Shown here piece by piece: positions 35,106-44,256 of a stretch of 64,000 bases of DNA. Each line of letters begins with the position of its first letter. Positions within the stretch are counted from its first letter, which is position 1. Source of the stretch: Schumannella soli (GTDB lineage Bacteria > Actinomycetota > Actinomycetes > Actinomycetales > Microbacteriaceae); the NCBI RefSeq assembly GCF_006517435.1, contig NZ_VHQG01000001.1:782207-846206 (forward strand). Direction: 5' to 3'. The notes under the pieces were generated by a model. It saw nothing but the letters and a program-made list of their open reading frames with translations, was not told the DNA's origin and searched no databases. A program made the translations under genes and the position numbers.

Positions 35106-36020
35106 TCATTCGGCGGCGGCGAGATGCGGGGTCGGCGCCGACGCCGACCTGTGGTCGCCGTCGGCGCCCGCCCGTCGCATCCGCCGCGCCAGCACTCCGT
35201 GCCGCGGAGCGGCGAGCCAGACGACGAGGAACACCGCCGTGAGCACGAGCACGATCGTGCCGCCGGTCGGGGTGTCGAACGACCACGAGAGGTAGAGGCC
35301 TACCACCGCGCCGACGCCTCCGATCACCGGGGCCAGCAGCATCATCCTGGCGAGCCGGTCGGTCACCAGCCGCGCGGTGGCCGCGGGCGCGACGAGCAGC
35401 GCCAGCACGAGGATGTTGCCGATCGTCTGCACGGCCACGACGACCGCGAGCGCCACGAGCACGTAGAGCACGACATCGAGGGCGAGCACCCGGACGCCGA
35501 GAGCGCGGGCCATCTCGCGATCGAGCGAGACGGCGACGAGCTCCTTGTGCAGCAGGAAGACGGCGCCGAGCACGACGAGGCCCATGACGGCGACCGTGAT
35601 CAGGTCGGAGTCGGGGATGCCGGTGATCGAGCCGAAGAGGAACTGCTCGAGCGATCCGGCGTAGCCGGGTGCAGCCGAGATGATGACGACGCCGAGGGCG
35701 AAGGCGGCGACGAAGAGGATGCCGATGACCGAGTCCTCGCGCAGCCGGCGGAACTGCGCCAGCACCGCGACGAGCACGGCCGTGAGCACGCCGGCGATCA
35801 TGCCGCCGACCACGAGGTTGCCGCCGACGACGAACGCGACGGCGAGCCCGGGGAACACGGCGTGCGAGACGGCGTCGCCGATGAAGGCCATGCCGCGCAG
35901 CACGACGTAGCAGCCGACGACACCGCAGATGATCGACGACATCACGGCCACGACGAGCGCTTTCGGCAGGAAGGCGAGGTCGGGGTTGAGCAGATCGGTG
36001 AGGAAGTCGAGCGGGCTCAT
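35106..36020 (-). CDS. Anchored-repeat-type metal ABC transporter, permease subunit
   Basis: 304 residues, about eight TM helices, ABC-3 metal permease family: LPKALVVAVMSSIICGVVGCYVVLRGMAFIGDAVSHAVFPG, and VQTIGNILVLALLVAPAATARL. I place it in the anchored-repeat transporter group (TIGR03770-like) because its operon contains choice-of-anchor M proteins. Likely zinc or manganese uptake; the shared box upstream favours zinc. Last gene of the five-gene operon, overlapping the ATPase by ATGA. Confidence 0.88.
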   Translation of the reverse strand: MSPLDFLTDLLNPDLAFLPKALVVAVMSSIICGVVGCYVVLRGMAFIGDAVSHAVFPGLAVAFVVGGNLVVGGMIAGVLTAVLVAVLAQFRRLREDSVIGILFVAAFALGVVIISAAPGYAGSLEQFLFGSITGIPDSDLITVAVMGLVVLGAVFLLHKELVAVSLDREMARALGVRVLALDVVLYVLVALAVVVAVQTIGNILVLALLVAPAATARLVTDRLARMMLLAPVIGGVGAVVGLYLSWSFDTPTGGTIVLVLTAVFLVVWLAAPRHGVLARRMRRAGADGDHRSASAPTPHLAAAE

Positions 36021-36976
36021 GCGGGCACCTCCGGTCCGGATGCGGAGGCACGGGGGTCGGTAGCGGTGCGCAAGCCGGGGTCGATCTCCTCGTCAGAGTC
36101 GACGCCGATCGCATCCGGTCCCGCGAGCAGCCGCAGCAGCGGATGGTCGGCGCGGATGCCGAACACCCGCGACCACAGGGCCGGATCGCGCAGTTCTCCG
36201 GGGCGACCGACCGCCGCGATGCCGCCGTCGATCAGCGCGACGCGATCGCTGCCGTCGAGTGCCGCGACGAGGTCGTGGGTCGAGAGCACGACCGCGAGGC
36301 CGTCGCGCGCGAGCTCGGCGAACAGCGCGGTCAGCAGATCCTGGGTGGGCATGTCGAGGCCGGTGAACGGCTCGTCGAGCAGCAGCATTGACGACTCGAG
36401 GGCGAGCGCCCGCGCCACGAGAACGCGCTGGCGCTGACCGCCCGACAGCTCGCCGACCGTGCGGCCGCGCAGCGCATCCATGTCGACCCGCTCGAGCGCG
36501 GCGCGCACGACGCGCCAGTCGGCGGTCGCGGGGCGACGCAGCAGCCCGAGCCGGCCGGTGCGGCCCGACATGACGACATCCTCGACCGAGATCGGGAAGT
36601 CCCACGCGAACTCGGCGCGCTGGGGGACGTAGCCGAGACGGGTCGGGCCGGTGACGGTTCCGCGGCGGGCGCACTGCAGTCGCATCGCCGTGCGCATCAG
36701 CGTCGTCTTGCCGGCGCCGTTCGGGCCGACGAGCGCGAGCAGCTCGCCCGCGCGGATGTCGAGGTCGACGTCGCGCAGCACCGTGCGGCCGCCGAGTTCG
36801 ACCTCGATGCCGCGCAGGCTGAGGGCCGGGGCGGGTGCCGGCGTGCCCACCGAGGAACCCACGGATGCGGACGGTTCGCGCCCGGTAACCGCCCCCGCGA
36901 CCGCGACCGCGTCGGCGACCGTCGCCGCACCTGTCGCCGCGGGCGCCGAAACGGGGACAGGCACCGTCGCGCTCAC
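36017..36976 (-). CDS. Anchored-repeat-type metal ABC transporter, ATP-binding subunit
   Basis: 319 residues. A non-conserved Ala/Val/Pro-rich N-terminal stretch (about 1-50), then Walker A GPNGAGKTTLM, Q-loop LGYVPQRAEF, signature LSGGQRQRVLVARALAL, Walker B MLLLDEPFTGLD and H-loop STHDLVAAL. Drives metal import with the permease. Overlaps both neighbouring genes by four bases (ATGA), so the set is translationally coupled. Confidence 0.9.
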   Translation of the reverse strand: MSATVPVPVSAPAATGAATVADAVAVAGAVTGREPSASVGSSVGTPAPAPALSLRGIEVELGGRTVLRDVDLDIRAGELLALVGPNGAGKTTLMRTAMRLQCARRGTVTGPTRLGYVPQRAEFAWDFPISVEDVVMSGRTGRLGLLRRPATADWRVVRAALERVDMDALRGRTVGELSGGQRQRVLVARALALESSMLLLDEPFTGLDMPTQDLLTALFAELARDGLAVVLSTHDLVAALDGSDRVALIDGGIAAVGRPGELRDPALWSRVFGIRADHPLLRLLAGPDAIGVDSDEEIDPGLRTATDPRASASGPEVPA

Positions 36977-37950
36977 GGCTGCTCCGCCCGGCGCTTGGCC
37001 CGGCTCGATCGCGCGACGGCGATCACGACGACCGCGATGAGCAGGATCCCGCCGCCGACGACCACACCGACCAGGGCGACCACCGAGCGGGTGTCGGCCG
37101 CGACGCGCGCCTCGGCGTCGGCCTGCGATCTCGACGACGCCGACGAACCCGACGAGCTGGACCCGGACCCGCCCTCGACGGCCGGCGCGTTCGCGGCCGT
37201 GATGCTCGGCTGCGCGGCGAGCGCCGCATCCACGCTGGTCGCCGATCCGACCGCGAAGCGCAGCGTGCGCACGTCGTCGACCGTCGACCCGTCGACGAGG
37301 TCGGCCGACACCCGGAAGGTCGCGAGGTAGACGCCCGGCTCGCTGAACACCCAGTTGGCGTGGGTGTGCGTGTTGACGTCGACCCAGACCGGCTGCTGCT
37401 GCTTCGTCGATCGCGAGTCCCAGAGCACGGTCGGCTCGGTGAAGTTGCCCGACTGCAGGTAGGTCACGAGCGAGCCGGGGCCATCGACGCCGAGCAGGGT
37501 GAAGGTCGCGCCGCGATCCATCTGCTGCATCGCCTGCGGATCCTGCGTGTTCCAGCCGACCCAGATCACCTGCGGGTTCTGCGTCTGCGGCACGATCAGC
37601 ACCGCGCTGCCGGGCTTCGACCCGAGGAAGTCGTAAGCGGGGTCATCGGGCACCCGCTGCTGGGCCGCGTCGACGACCCGCAGCACGGTCTTCTCGCTGT
37701 GCCGCCACACGCTCGGGGTGGAGGGGTCGGTGCGGGCGGTGTCGTCGTGGATCATGACCGTCCAGCGCCCGTCGACGAAGCGCGGGCCGATGTCGACGTG
37801 GCCGCTCTCGATCGTGCGGGTATCGGCGGCGATCGGCTCGTCGCTCGCCAGGTTCTGGTCGAGGTCGTCGGCGAGCGCCGCCGAGGGCACGGCGATCGTC
37901 GCGAGCGCGAGCGTGGCGCCGCCGAGCAGGGCGAGCGGGCGTCGAAGCAT
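36973..37950 (-). CDS. Choice-of-anchor M surface protein (single domain, TM-anchored)
   Basis: 325 residues. Sec signal (LLGGATLALATIAVPSAALA, cleavage near ADD), then one choice-of-anchor M (TIGR03769-like) domain (about 45-235) with SGHVDIGPRFVDGRW at the start, IVPQTQNPQVIWVGWNTQ and THTHANWVFSEPGVYLATF near the end, a Ser/Gly linker and a C-terminal TM helix with RRA-type basic tail. HxHxxWxF could bind metal. The C-terminal helix tethers it to the membrane. Lies between the substrate-binding protein and ATPase. Confidence 0.85.
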   Translation of the reverse strand: MLRRPLALLGGATLALATIAVPSAALADDLDQNLASDEPIAADTRTIESGHVDIGPRFVDGRWTVMIHDDTARTDPSTPSVWRHSEKTVLRVVDAAQQRVPDDPAYDFLGSKPGSAVLIVPQTQNPQVIWVGWNTQDPQAMQQMDRGATFTLLGVDGPGSLVTYLQSGNFTEPTVLWDSRSTKQQQPVWVDVNTHTHANWVFSEPGVYLATFRVSADLVDGSTVDDVRTLRFAVGSATSVDAALAAQPSITAANAPAVEGGSGSSSSGSSASSRSQADAEARVAADTRSVVALVGVVVGGGILLIAVVVIAVARSSRAKRRAEQP

Positions 37951-37964
37951 GTCGGGTCTCCGAT

Positions 37965-39596
37965 TCAGCCGAGGCAGTCGGCGAGGGTGCGGGCGTTGAA
38001 GCGCATCATCTGCAGGTAGCTGTGGGCATCCGGGCCGAAGCTGTCTCCATAGATGCGGCAGACGCGGATGCCGTTGCGCTGCGCGATCTCGGTCAGCGTC
38101 GACGCGCGCGCGGCCAGGTTCGGTTCGAGGAACACGGCCGGCACGTCGAGGTTCTCGACCGTGGTCGTGAGCTTGGCGATGTCGCGCGGTGAGGGCTCGG
38201 TGGCGGGATTCGGCGTGACGAAGCCGGCGACCTTCAGCCCGTAGGCGGCGGCGAGGTACCCGAAGGCGTCGTGGGTGGTGACGAGCTGGCGGTGCGCCGG
38301 CGGGATCGCGGCGACGGCCGCGCGCAGCTCGTCGTCGACCTTCTCGAGCTTCGAGATATACCGGTCGGCGTTCGCCCGGTAGACGCTCGCGCCGGCCGGG
38401 TCGCGCTCGATGAGCGTGTCGCGGATGAGCTTCGTGTAGGCGATCACGTTGCGCACGTTCTGCCACAGGTGCGGGTCGATCTCGCCGTGCACGTGCTTGC
38501 CGAGCACGGCCTGCGGCAGCTGGTAGACCTGCGTGCCGGCGCGCCCGAGGAAGCCGAACTGGCGCCCGGCGGGCACCTCGCTGATCGCCGCGTTCGGCAC
38601 CGAGATCACGACGCGCGCCGGGTCGTACCGCGTCTGCGTCGCATCCCCGCCGCCCGTCGGGTCGTAGAGGACGGTCATCCGCCGCTGGTCGAGGTCGGCG
38701 GTCAGATCGGCGTGGCCCTGATCGAGCACGACCGGATCGGCGATCCCCGCCGTCGCCGCGGCCCGCCGCGGGTCGACGCCGACCGCGAAGACGTAGGTGG
38801 CCTCGCCCAGCGGCACGGGCTTCGACGTGGATGCGGCGCGCAGCGCCGCCCGCAGCGTGAGCGTGTAGACCCCGGGCTTCGTGAACACCCACGACATGTG
38901 CGTGTGCGCGTCGGCCGGCAGCGTCACGGTGTCGTCGCGGTAGCCGTCCGCGGCGTCGAAGCCGTCGGCCGAGTCGATGAAGCGGTCGGCGTCGCCGAAC
39001 GATCCGGTGAGATAGGCGAACACGTCGCCCGGGCCGGTCGCCGCCGTCGCGCTGATCGTCACGTCGCTCGCCCGGGTCGCCCCGAGGTCGGCGCCGTCGC
39101 CGCGGGCGCGCAGCCCGAGCCAGACCGTGTCGAGCGAGAGGTCCTCGACCAGCGGGATGATCTCGGCCGCGTACTTCACGGCACCCTCGGCGAGCGAGAC
39201 GTTCGGGGTGCCGGGGCGGAGGTTCGCATCCAGCGTCTTGATCACGCTGTGCTCTTCGAGCAGCAGGTAGTTGCTGAAGGCGACGTCGGCGTAGACCACG
39301 TCACGCACGTCGCGCAGCCCCGGCTCGTAGCTGTGCGGGTCGGCCTCGTCGGGCACGATCGACGCCGCGGTGACGCGGTCGCCGCCGACGTTCGCGACGA
39401 GGTCGCGCAGGATGCCGCTGGTCGTCACGACCTGCAGGCGCCCGTCGTCGGGGTTCAGCGTCGGTCCGGTCGCGCATCCGGTCAGCAGGGCGAGCGTCGC
39501 GATCGAGGCGAGCACCGCGGACGCGCCGGGAGCCACCCGGCGCGTCCGACGGCGGTCGACCGCCGCGCGTCTCGTCCCCAGCGGATCAGGACGCAT
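37965..39596 (-). CDS. Anchored-repeat ABC transporter substrate-binding protein with inserted anchor-M domain
   Basis: 543 residues. Lipoprotein signal with TLALLTGC (Cys about 40). A ZnuA-type binding protein (cluster A-I) is split: the first lobe has ADPHSYEPGLRDV (His ligand), then an inserted anchor-M domain (about 150-320, with GLRARGDGADLG and ADAHTHMSWVFTKPGVYTLTL), then the second ligand HGEIDPHLWQN, the third TTHDAFGYLAAAYGL, and the acidic fourth GDSFGPD. All four expected ligands are intact, unlike ZnuA here. I use the ATG at 39596 (MRPDPLGTRR), which overlaps the large anchor protein by 11 bases. Confidence 0.88.
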   Translation of the reverse strand: MRPDPLGTRRAAVDRRRTRRVAPGASAVLASIATLALLTGCATGPTLNPDDGRLQVVTTSGILRDLVANVGGDRVTAASIVPDEADPHSYEPGLRDVRDVVYADVAFSNYLLLEEHSVIKTLDANLRPGTPNVSLAEGAVKYAAEIIPLVEDLSLDTVWLGLRARGDGADLGATRASDVTISATAATGPGDVFAYLTGSFGDADRFIDSADGFDAADGYRDDTVTLPADAHTHMSWVFTKPGVYTLTLRAALRAASTSKPVPLGEATYVFAVGVDPRRAAATAGIADPVVLDQGHADLTADLDQRRMTVLYDPTGGGDATQTRYDPARVVISVPNAAISEVPAGRQFGFLGRAGTQVYQLPQAVLGKHVHGEIDPHLWQNVRNVIAYTKLIRDTLIERDPAGASVYRANADRYISKLEKVDDELRAAVAAIPPAHRQLVTTHDAFGYLAAAYGLKVAGFVTPNPATEPSPRDIAKLTTTVENLDVPAVFLEPNLAARASTLTEIAQRNGIRVCRIYGDSFGPDAHSYLQMMRFNARTLADCLG

Positions 39597-42500
39597 CGGG
39601 CACCCGGGCGCGCACATGCCGCAGGTAGAGCACCCCGCCGGTCGCGGCGGCGGCCAGCACGAGCACGCCTCCGCCGACGAGCAGGATCAGAGTCCACAGC
39701 GCCATGCCCTGCTCGCCCGCCGTGAGGTCGGCCGCGGCGTCCGCGGCGCCGCGCGGCTTCGCGAAGACGGTCGCGCCGTCGCCGGCGGCATCGGGGGTCG
39801 CCGCCCCGGAGCCCGCGGCGGCGCCGCAGCCCGCGCTGGCGCCGCCCGCGCCGCCCGCGCTCGCACCGCCGAACGCCGTCGCCGGGTCGACATCGCCGAC
39901 CGCGATCGTCAGCGTCTGCCGATCGCTCACGCTGCGCCCGTCGGCGAGCGTCGCCGACTGCGTGAAGGTCAGCCGGTAGACGCCCTCGGCCGTGAATGCC
40001 CAGTTGCCGTGCGCGTGCACGCCGAGAGGGATGCTGTAGCTGCCGCCCGTGGTCAGCACGGGCGTGATCGAGCCGAAGCTGCCGAGCTCGTAGACGCCGA
40101 CCGAGCCGGGCCCCGACACCGCATCCAGCCGCCAGCTCACCGGGGAGGCGACGGCGGTGCCGGCGAGCGTCTCGGTGTTCCAGCCGAGCCAGACGACGCC
40201 GGCCCGCTGGGTCTGCGGGATCTGCCAGGCGGATGCTCCGGCCGGGCCGAGCAGGTTCGCGACGGCGCCGCCGGGCGAGGTGATCTCCGCCTGGGGCTTC
40301 ACCCAGATGACGGTCCGGCTCGGCTCGCGCCAGACGACGCTCGCGCTCGAGCCGTCCTTGATCTGCGAACGCAGCGCGCCGTCGACGAGGCGGGTGCCGT
40401 AATCGACGTGACCGCCCGAGATGATGACGCCCGAGCCGGCGACGCGGCACGCGCCCGCGGCCGCGGTGTGAGCGCCGGCAGCGGTGTCGCCCGACGTGTC
40501 GGCGGCCGCGCCGGAGTTGGCCCCACCCGGCACCGTCCCGCCGAAGCAGGCGCCGGGGTCGACCTTGCGCACATCCACCGCGCCCACCGCGACGGCGAGC
40601 ACGAAGTCGTCTTTCACGTTCGCGCCGTCGGCGAGCGTCGTCGAGCGGGTGAACGCGAGGCAGTACGCGCCCTCGGCGCCGAAGGCCCAGTATCCGTGCG
40701 CGTGCGTCGACTTCGGGATCACGAAGGAGCCGCGGTCGGCATCGGAGCTGCGCAGCCGCAGCTCGGGGGCGCCGCCCGGCACCGTGCTGTCCTGATAGAG
40801 GGCGAACCGCCCGGGACCGGAGGTCGCGTTGAGCGTCCACGACACCCCGCCCTGCGTGGCGCCGGCGCCGATCGCCTCGGTCGACCATCCGGGCCAGATC
40901 AGTCCGGATCGCTGGGTCTGGTCGACCTGCCAGATGCGGCTGCCGGGTGCTCCGAGGAAGTCGTAGGCGGTGTTCGCGGGCACGCGTGTCGCCGCCTCGG
41001 GCAGCAGCTGCAGCACGACGCCCGCGGCGTCCGCGCTCCCCGTCGCGCGCGCTTCGGCCGCCGAGGCGCTGCCGGCGATCGGACGCTGCACGACGGTCGA
41101 CCCGTCGCTGCTGTCCTTCAGCCAGGTCTGCAGTGCGGAGCCGCTCGCGCCGCCGAGCGTGCTGGCCACATCCACGTGCCCGTCGTTGACGATCACGGCG
41201 CCGCTCGCGGTACGGCTGTGGTTCGCGACGTAGATCTGCTCGTTCGAGATCGGCCCGACCGGATCACCGCCGCCGCCCGAGCCGTCGGGCAGATCGCCCG
41301 GCTCACCGCCATCGGCGCAGGGCATGACCCTGCTCGCGTCGACGCCGACCCCGGCGACGAAGGTCAGCTCGGTCGCGGGGGAGCGCAGCTCGGACCCGTC
41401 GGCCGCGGCGGCGCTCCAGTGCACCGTGGCGCAGTACACGCCCGGCTTTGTGGCGTTCCAGTATGCGGCGCGCTGGCGGGCCGGCGTCGCGAGCGCGAAG
41501 CTCGTCGCGCCGCCGCCGAGCAGCGGGGTGCCCGGCGTCTGGGTCGGATGCAGGGTGAGCCGACCCGGACCGCTGACGCCGTCGAGGTTCAGCGCGACGG
41601 ATCCGGTGACGGATCCCTCGGGCAGGCGCTCCGTCGACAGACCGAGTGCCGCTGACGTCAGACTCTGCCCCGAGCCGACCTGGTCGAGCGCGACCACCCC
41701 GTGCCCCGCCGCGTGCCGACGCTGATCGGCGACGCCCGTCACCACTGCGGCAGTCAGGGCGCCGTCGTCGTCGAGGCGCGCCTGCAGCTCGCCGTCGGCG
41801 CCGGTGCTGAGTCGGTACGCGTCGGCGTCGTCGACGCTCGGGTCGCTGCGCTCGGCGGCCGGCCAGCTCTCGCGCGGGGTCTCGCGCTCGCAGGTCGTCG
41901 TGGTGGCCGAGCCCGCCGCCGCGCTGTCGCCGACCAGGAAGGTGACCAGCGCATCCGCCGTCGCGACCGTGCCGTCGCGCAGGGTCACGGTCGAGCTCAG
42001 GTTCAGGCAGTACTTGCCCTCGGCCGTGAACCACCACATCGGGTGGGTGTGCACGAAGGCGTCGAGCCGGAACGTCGACGGGTAGCCGAGGCGGGTGTTG
42101 AGCTGCGTGTCGGCGCGCTGCTGCGTCTGACCCGACTGGATGAGCCCGACGTTCACGCCCTCGGGTTGCGCGACCCCGTTGAGACTGAAGCCGTCGAGGC
42201 GGATGCTGACGTCGCCCTGGATGTCGCCCGCCGAGATCGACTCGGTGCTGAATCCGGGCCACAGGTAGTTCGGACCGGTGCCGTCCGACGACGTCGGGAA
42301 GTACCAGTACCGCGATCCGACCGGCCCGATGCCGGTGTAGTCGCTCGACGCGGTCGGCGTCCCGACCGTCGCGGGCGGCGGCGTGCGTGAGAAGAGGAAG
42401 TCCTTGACGGGCTGCAGGATGCCGTCGCGACCCCAGGCGAACCGTCGCGTGCCGTCGTCGGCGAGGGTGATGCCGACGCGCAGGTCGGTGTGGCCGGCAT

Positions 42501-43983
42501 CCACGACCTGCACCGGCTGCTCGGGTGCGGTGCCGCCGTCGCCGGGTCCGCTTCCCGGCGCGCCGACCTGGTCGCAGGCGGTCGCATCCGCGGGCACGTC
42601 GCCGGCCCACACCGTGAAGGTGCGGAACTGGATCGGCAGTGCGCCGGCCGAGTTCGACTTCATCGCGGTGCGGGTGGTGAGGCAGTAGCGCCCGGGCTGG
42701 TCGACGGCGAGCTGCACGGCGGTGCCGGTGAGCACCTGCGCGGCGACCTCGGTCGATCCGGCGGAGGCGAGCGTCGCGCTGTCCCAGACGGGTGCGCCGT
42801 AGCGCGACACCGTGAGGTGCGCGCCGACCGGGCCGCTGTAGGCCGAGAGCGTCCAGCGGGAACGGTCGGTCGCGTCGCCGGCGAAGGGTTTGTTGAGCTG
42901 CGCGTCGGTTCCGGAGGAGTTGTCGCCGATCTGCAGCGACAGGCGACCGCTGTCGTCGTCGCTCTCGGCGGTCGCCCATCCGGCGTCGGTCTTCTCGGTC
43001 GCGCCGAGGTGGATGACGCTGCCCGCCGCGGGGTAGGTCGTGCGCGTGCTGTCGTCGTCGACGCCGCGGTCGACGATCACCGGCTCGAAGGCGTCGGCGG
43101 TGAAGTAGTGGCCCCAGTTGTCGGAGTCGGCCTCGCCGCTCTTGCGGTAGGCGCCGAAGAGGCCGAGGCGGGTCTGGCCCGCGTCGGTGCCGAGCACGGT
43201 GGGGGCGGATGCGGTGCCGGTCGGGGCGGTCGGCGTCGGCGCTCCGGCGTCGCCGGCAGCGCCAGCCGTGTCGGCCGCATCGGCGTCGCCGGCGCCGTCG
43301 GCAGCCGGGTCGCTGTTCGTCGCACTGCCGGCCTCATCGGCGCCGGCATCCGCGCCGCCGTCACCCTGCCCGGACTCCTCCGGTGCCGGGCCGGACGCGG
43401 CCTCGACCGCATCCACCCGGTACTCGACCGGCGCGGCCGTCACCAGCGCGCCGCTCGCGTCGATCACCTGTGCCGTGACGGAGAGCCGGTAGGCGCCCGC
43501 GGCGCTGACGACGGCCTCGAGGGCGAGCGGATCGCCGGCCGGGAGGGCGATCGGCGTCGCGGCGTCACTCGACCAGAGCGCGGCGCCGTCGGTGCGCGTC
43601 AGGCGCAGCGCGCCTCCGCCGGGCGCCTCGGCGAGCGCGAGCTCGAGCCGGGCCTGCGCTCCCTCGGGAAGGGATCCCGGGTCGAGCACGAGTGCGGCGG
43701 GCGTGCCGGCGGTCGCCTGGTACGCCACGCCCGCCGGGTCGACGGCGGGGCCCCGCGTGGCGCCGGTGCCGTCGGGGGCGCCGGTCGGACCCGAGGGCGC
43801 GGTGAGCACGGTCGGGGCGGCTGGGGCGCCGCCGATGACGACGAGCGCGGAGCCGTCGAGCGGGACGGACGCGGGGGCGGCCTGAGCCGGCAGGGCGCCC
43901 AGCGTCAGCACGCCGACCAGGGCGGCGCCGACGGCGGAGACGGCGGCGCGGGAGAGCGTGGAGGGCGAGGTGACGCGGAGCAT
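39586..43983 (-). CDS. Large multi-repeat choice-of-anchor M cell-surface protein
   Basis: 1465 residues, first gene of the operon. Sec signal (about 10-35, AVGAALVGVLTLGALPAQA), an N-terminal strand-rich region, an acidic Ala/Asp/Gly linker (about 200-265), then five anchor-M-like repeats whose closing motifs lie near residues 431 (PGRYCLTT), 656 (EGKYCLNL), 848 (PGVYCATV), 1106 (EGAYCLAF) and 1333 (EGVYRLTF). Repeats 2, 4 and 5 have HxHxxWxF (HTHPMWWF, HAHGYWAF, HAHGNWAF); repeats 1 and 3 lack it. A Gly/Ala linker, TM helix (about 1430-1455) and basic tail end the protein; no LPXTG. Likely spans the wall and delivers or buffers zinc for the coupled transporter. Confidence 0.85.
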   Translation of the reverse strand: MLRVTSPSTLSRAAVSAVGAALVGVLTLGALPAQAAPASVPLDGSALVVIGGAPAAPTVLTAPSGPTGAPDGTGATRGPAVDPAGVAYQATAGTPAALVLDPGSLPEGAQARLELALAEAPGGGALRLTRTDGAALWSSDAATPIALPAGDPLALEAVVSAAGAYRLSVTAQVIDASGALVTAAPVEYRVDAVEAASGPAPEESGQGDGGADAGADEAGSATNSDPAADGAGDADAADTAGAAGDAGAPTPTAPTGTASAPTVLGTDAGQTRLGLFGAYRKSGEADSDNWGHYFTADAFEPVIVDRGVDDDSTRTTYPAAGSVIHLGATEKTDAGWATAESDDDSGRLSLQIGDNSSGTDAQLNKPFAGDATDRSRWTLSAYSGPVGAHLTVSRYGAPVWDSATLASAGSTEVAAQVLTGTAVQLAVDQPGRYCLTTRTAMKSNSAGALPIQFRTFTVWAGDVPADATACDQVGAPGSGPGDGGTAPEQPVQVVDAGHTDLRVGITLADDGTRRFAWGRDGILQPVKDFLFSRTPPPATVGTPTASSDYTGIGPVGSRYWYFPTSSDGTGPNYLWPGFSTESISAGDIQGDVSIRLDGFSLNGVAQPEGVNVGLIQSGQTQQRADTQLNTRLGYPSTFRLDAFVHTHPMWWFTAEGKYCLNLSSTVTLRDGTVATADALVTFLVGDSAAAGSATTTTCERETPRESWPAAERSDPSVDDADAYRLSTGADGELQARLDDDGALTAAVVTGVADQRRHAAGHGVVALDQVGSGQSLTSAALGLSTERLPEGSVTGSVALNLDGVSGPGRLTLHPTQTPGTPLLGGGATSFALATPARQRAAYWNATKPGVYCATVHWSAAAADGSELRSPATELTFVAGVGVDASRVMPCADGGEPGDLPDGSGGGGDPVGPISNEQIYVANHSRTASGAVIVNDGHVDVASTLGGASGSALQTWLKDSSDGSTVVQRPIAGSASAAEARATGSADAAGVVLQLLPEAATRVPANTAYDFLGAPGSRIWQVDQTQRSGLIWPGWSTEAIGAGATQGGVSWTLNATSGPGRFALYQDSTVPGGAPELRLRSSDADRGSFVIPKSTHAHGYWAFGAEGAYCLAFTRSTTLADGANVKDDFVLAVAVGAVDVRKVDPGACFGGTVPGGANSGAAADTSGDTAAGAHTAAAGACRVAGSGVIISGGHVDYGTRLVDGALRSQIKDGSSASVVWREPSRTVIWVKPQAEITSPGGAVANLLGPAGASAWQIPQTQRAGVVWLGWNTETLAGTAVASPVSWRLDAVSGPGSVGVYELGSFGSITPVLTTGGSYSIPLGVHAHGNWAFTAEGVYRLTFTQSATLADGRSVSDRQTLTIAVGDVDPATAFGGASAGGAGGASAGCGAAAGSGAATPDAAGDGATVFAKPRGAADAAADLTAGEQGMALWTLILLVGGGVLVLAAAATGGVLYLRHVRARVPDAS

Positions 43984-44100
43984 CGACGGCTTTCTAGGAG
44001 AGTCGAGTCGACTCGCGACGTCGCGTCCCCGGGTGCAGAGGAGGTGCGCGACGCGGATCGCGAGGCGGCGAGACCGTCGGAGGACGGCTCGCTGTCCGCT

Positions 44101-44125
44101 TAACGATAACGATTCCCATCATTAA
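44101..44125 (-). promoter_or_regulatory. Zur-like box, leftward arm of the divergent anchor-M promoters
   Basis: TAACGATAACGATTCCCATCATTAA-type AT-rich element; its core GATAACGATTCCCATC closely resembles the TGATAACGATTATCA form of Zur boxes. It lies about 120 bases before the start of the 1465-residue protein in a region otherwise rich in G and C. Confidence 0.55.
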
Positions 44126-44133
44126 TTGCGAAC

Positions 44134-44155
44134 CGCACGGGTTGTTGCCCGTGCG
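44134..44155. repeat. Perfect 8-base-pair hairpin between the two Zur-like boxes
   Basis: CGCACGGG (44134-44141), loop TTGTTG, CCCGTGCG (44148-44155). Confidence 0.5.
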
Positions 44156-44195
44156 ACTGGACAGCAAGGTCGCCCATCCTCTAGCTTCCGTCTTA

Positions 44196-44212
44196 TTGAG
44201 AACCGCTTTCAA
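44196..44212 (+). promoter_or_regulatory. Zur-like box, rightward arm
   Basis: TTGAGAACCGCTTTCAA is an imperfect palindrome (TTGA/TCAA ends, central CCG) 44 bases before the start of the secreted anchor-M protein. Its arm spacing equals that of the box upstream of znuA. Confidence 0.55.
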
Positions 44213-44256
44213 CAAGCGTCGCTCGGATCCCTCCGAACACCGACAGGAAGAACCGC

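Noticed and set aside
39370-41655. 761-codon plus-strand open frame opposite the anchor-M protein
   Set aside because: It is antisense to a gene with clear repeats and motifs; the translation is Arg/Val/Gly-rich with no domain. The same holds for 9013-11196, 19799-22336 and 42490-44103.
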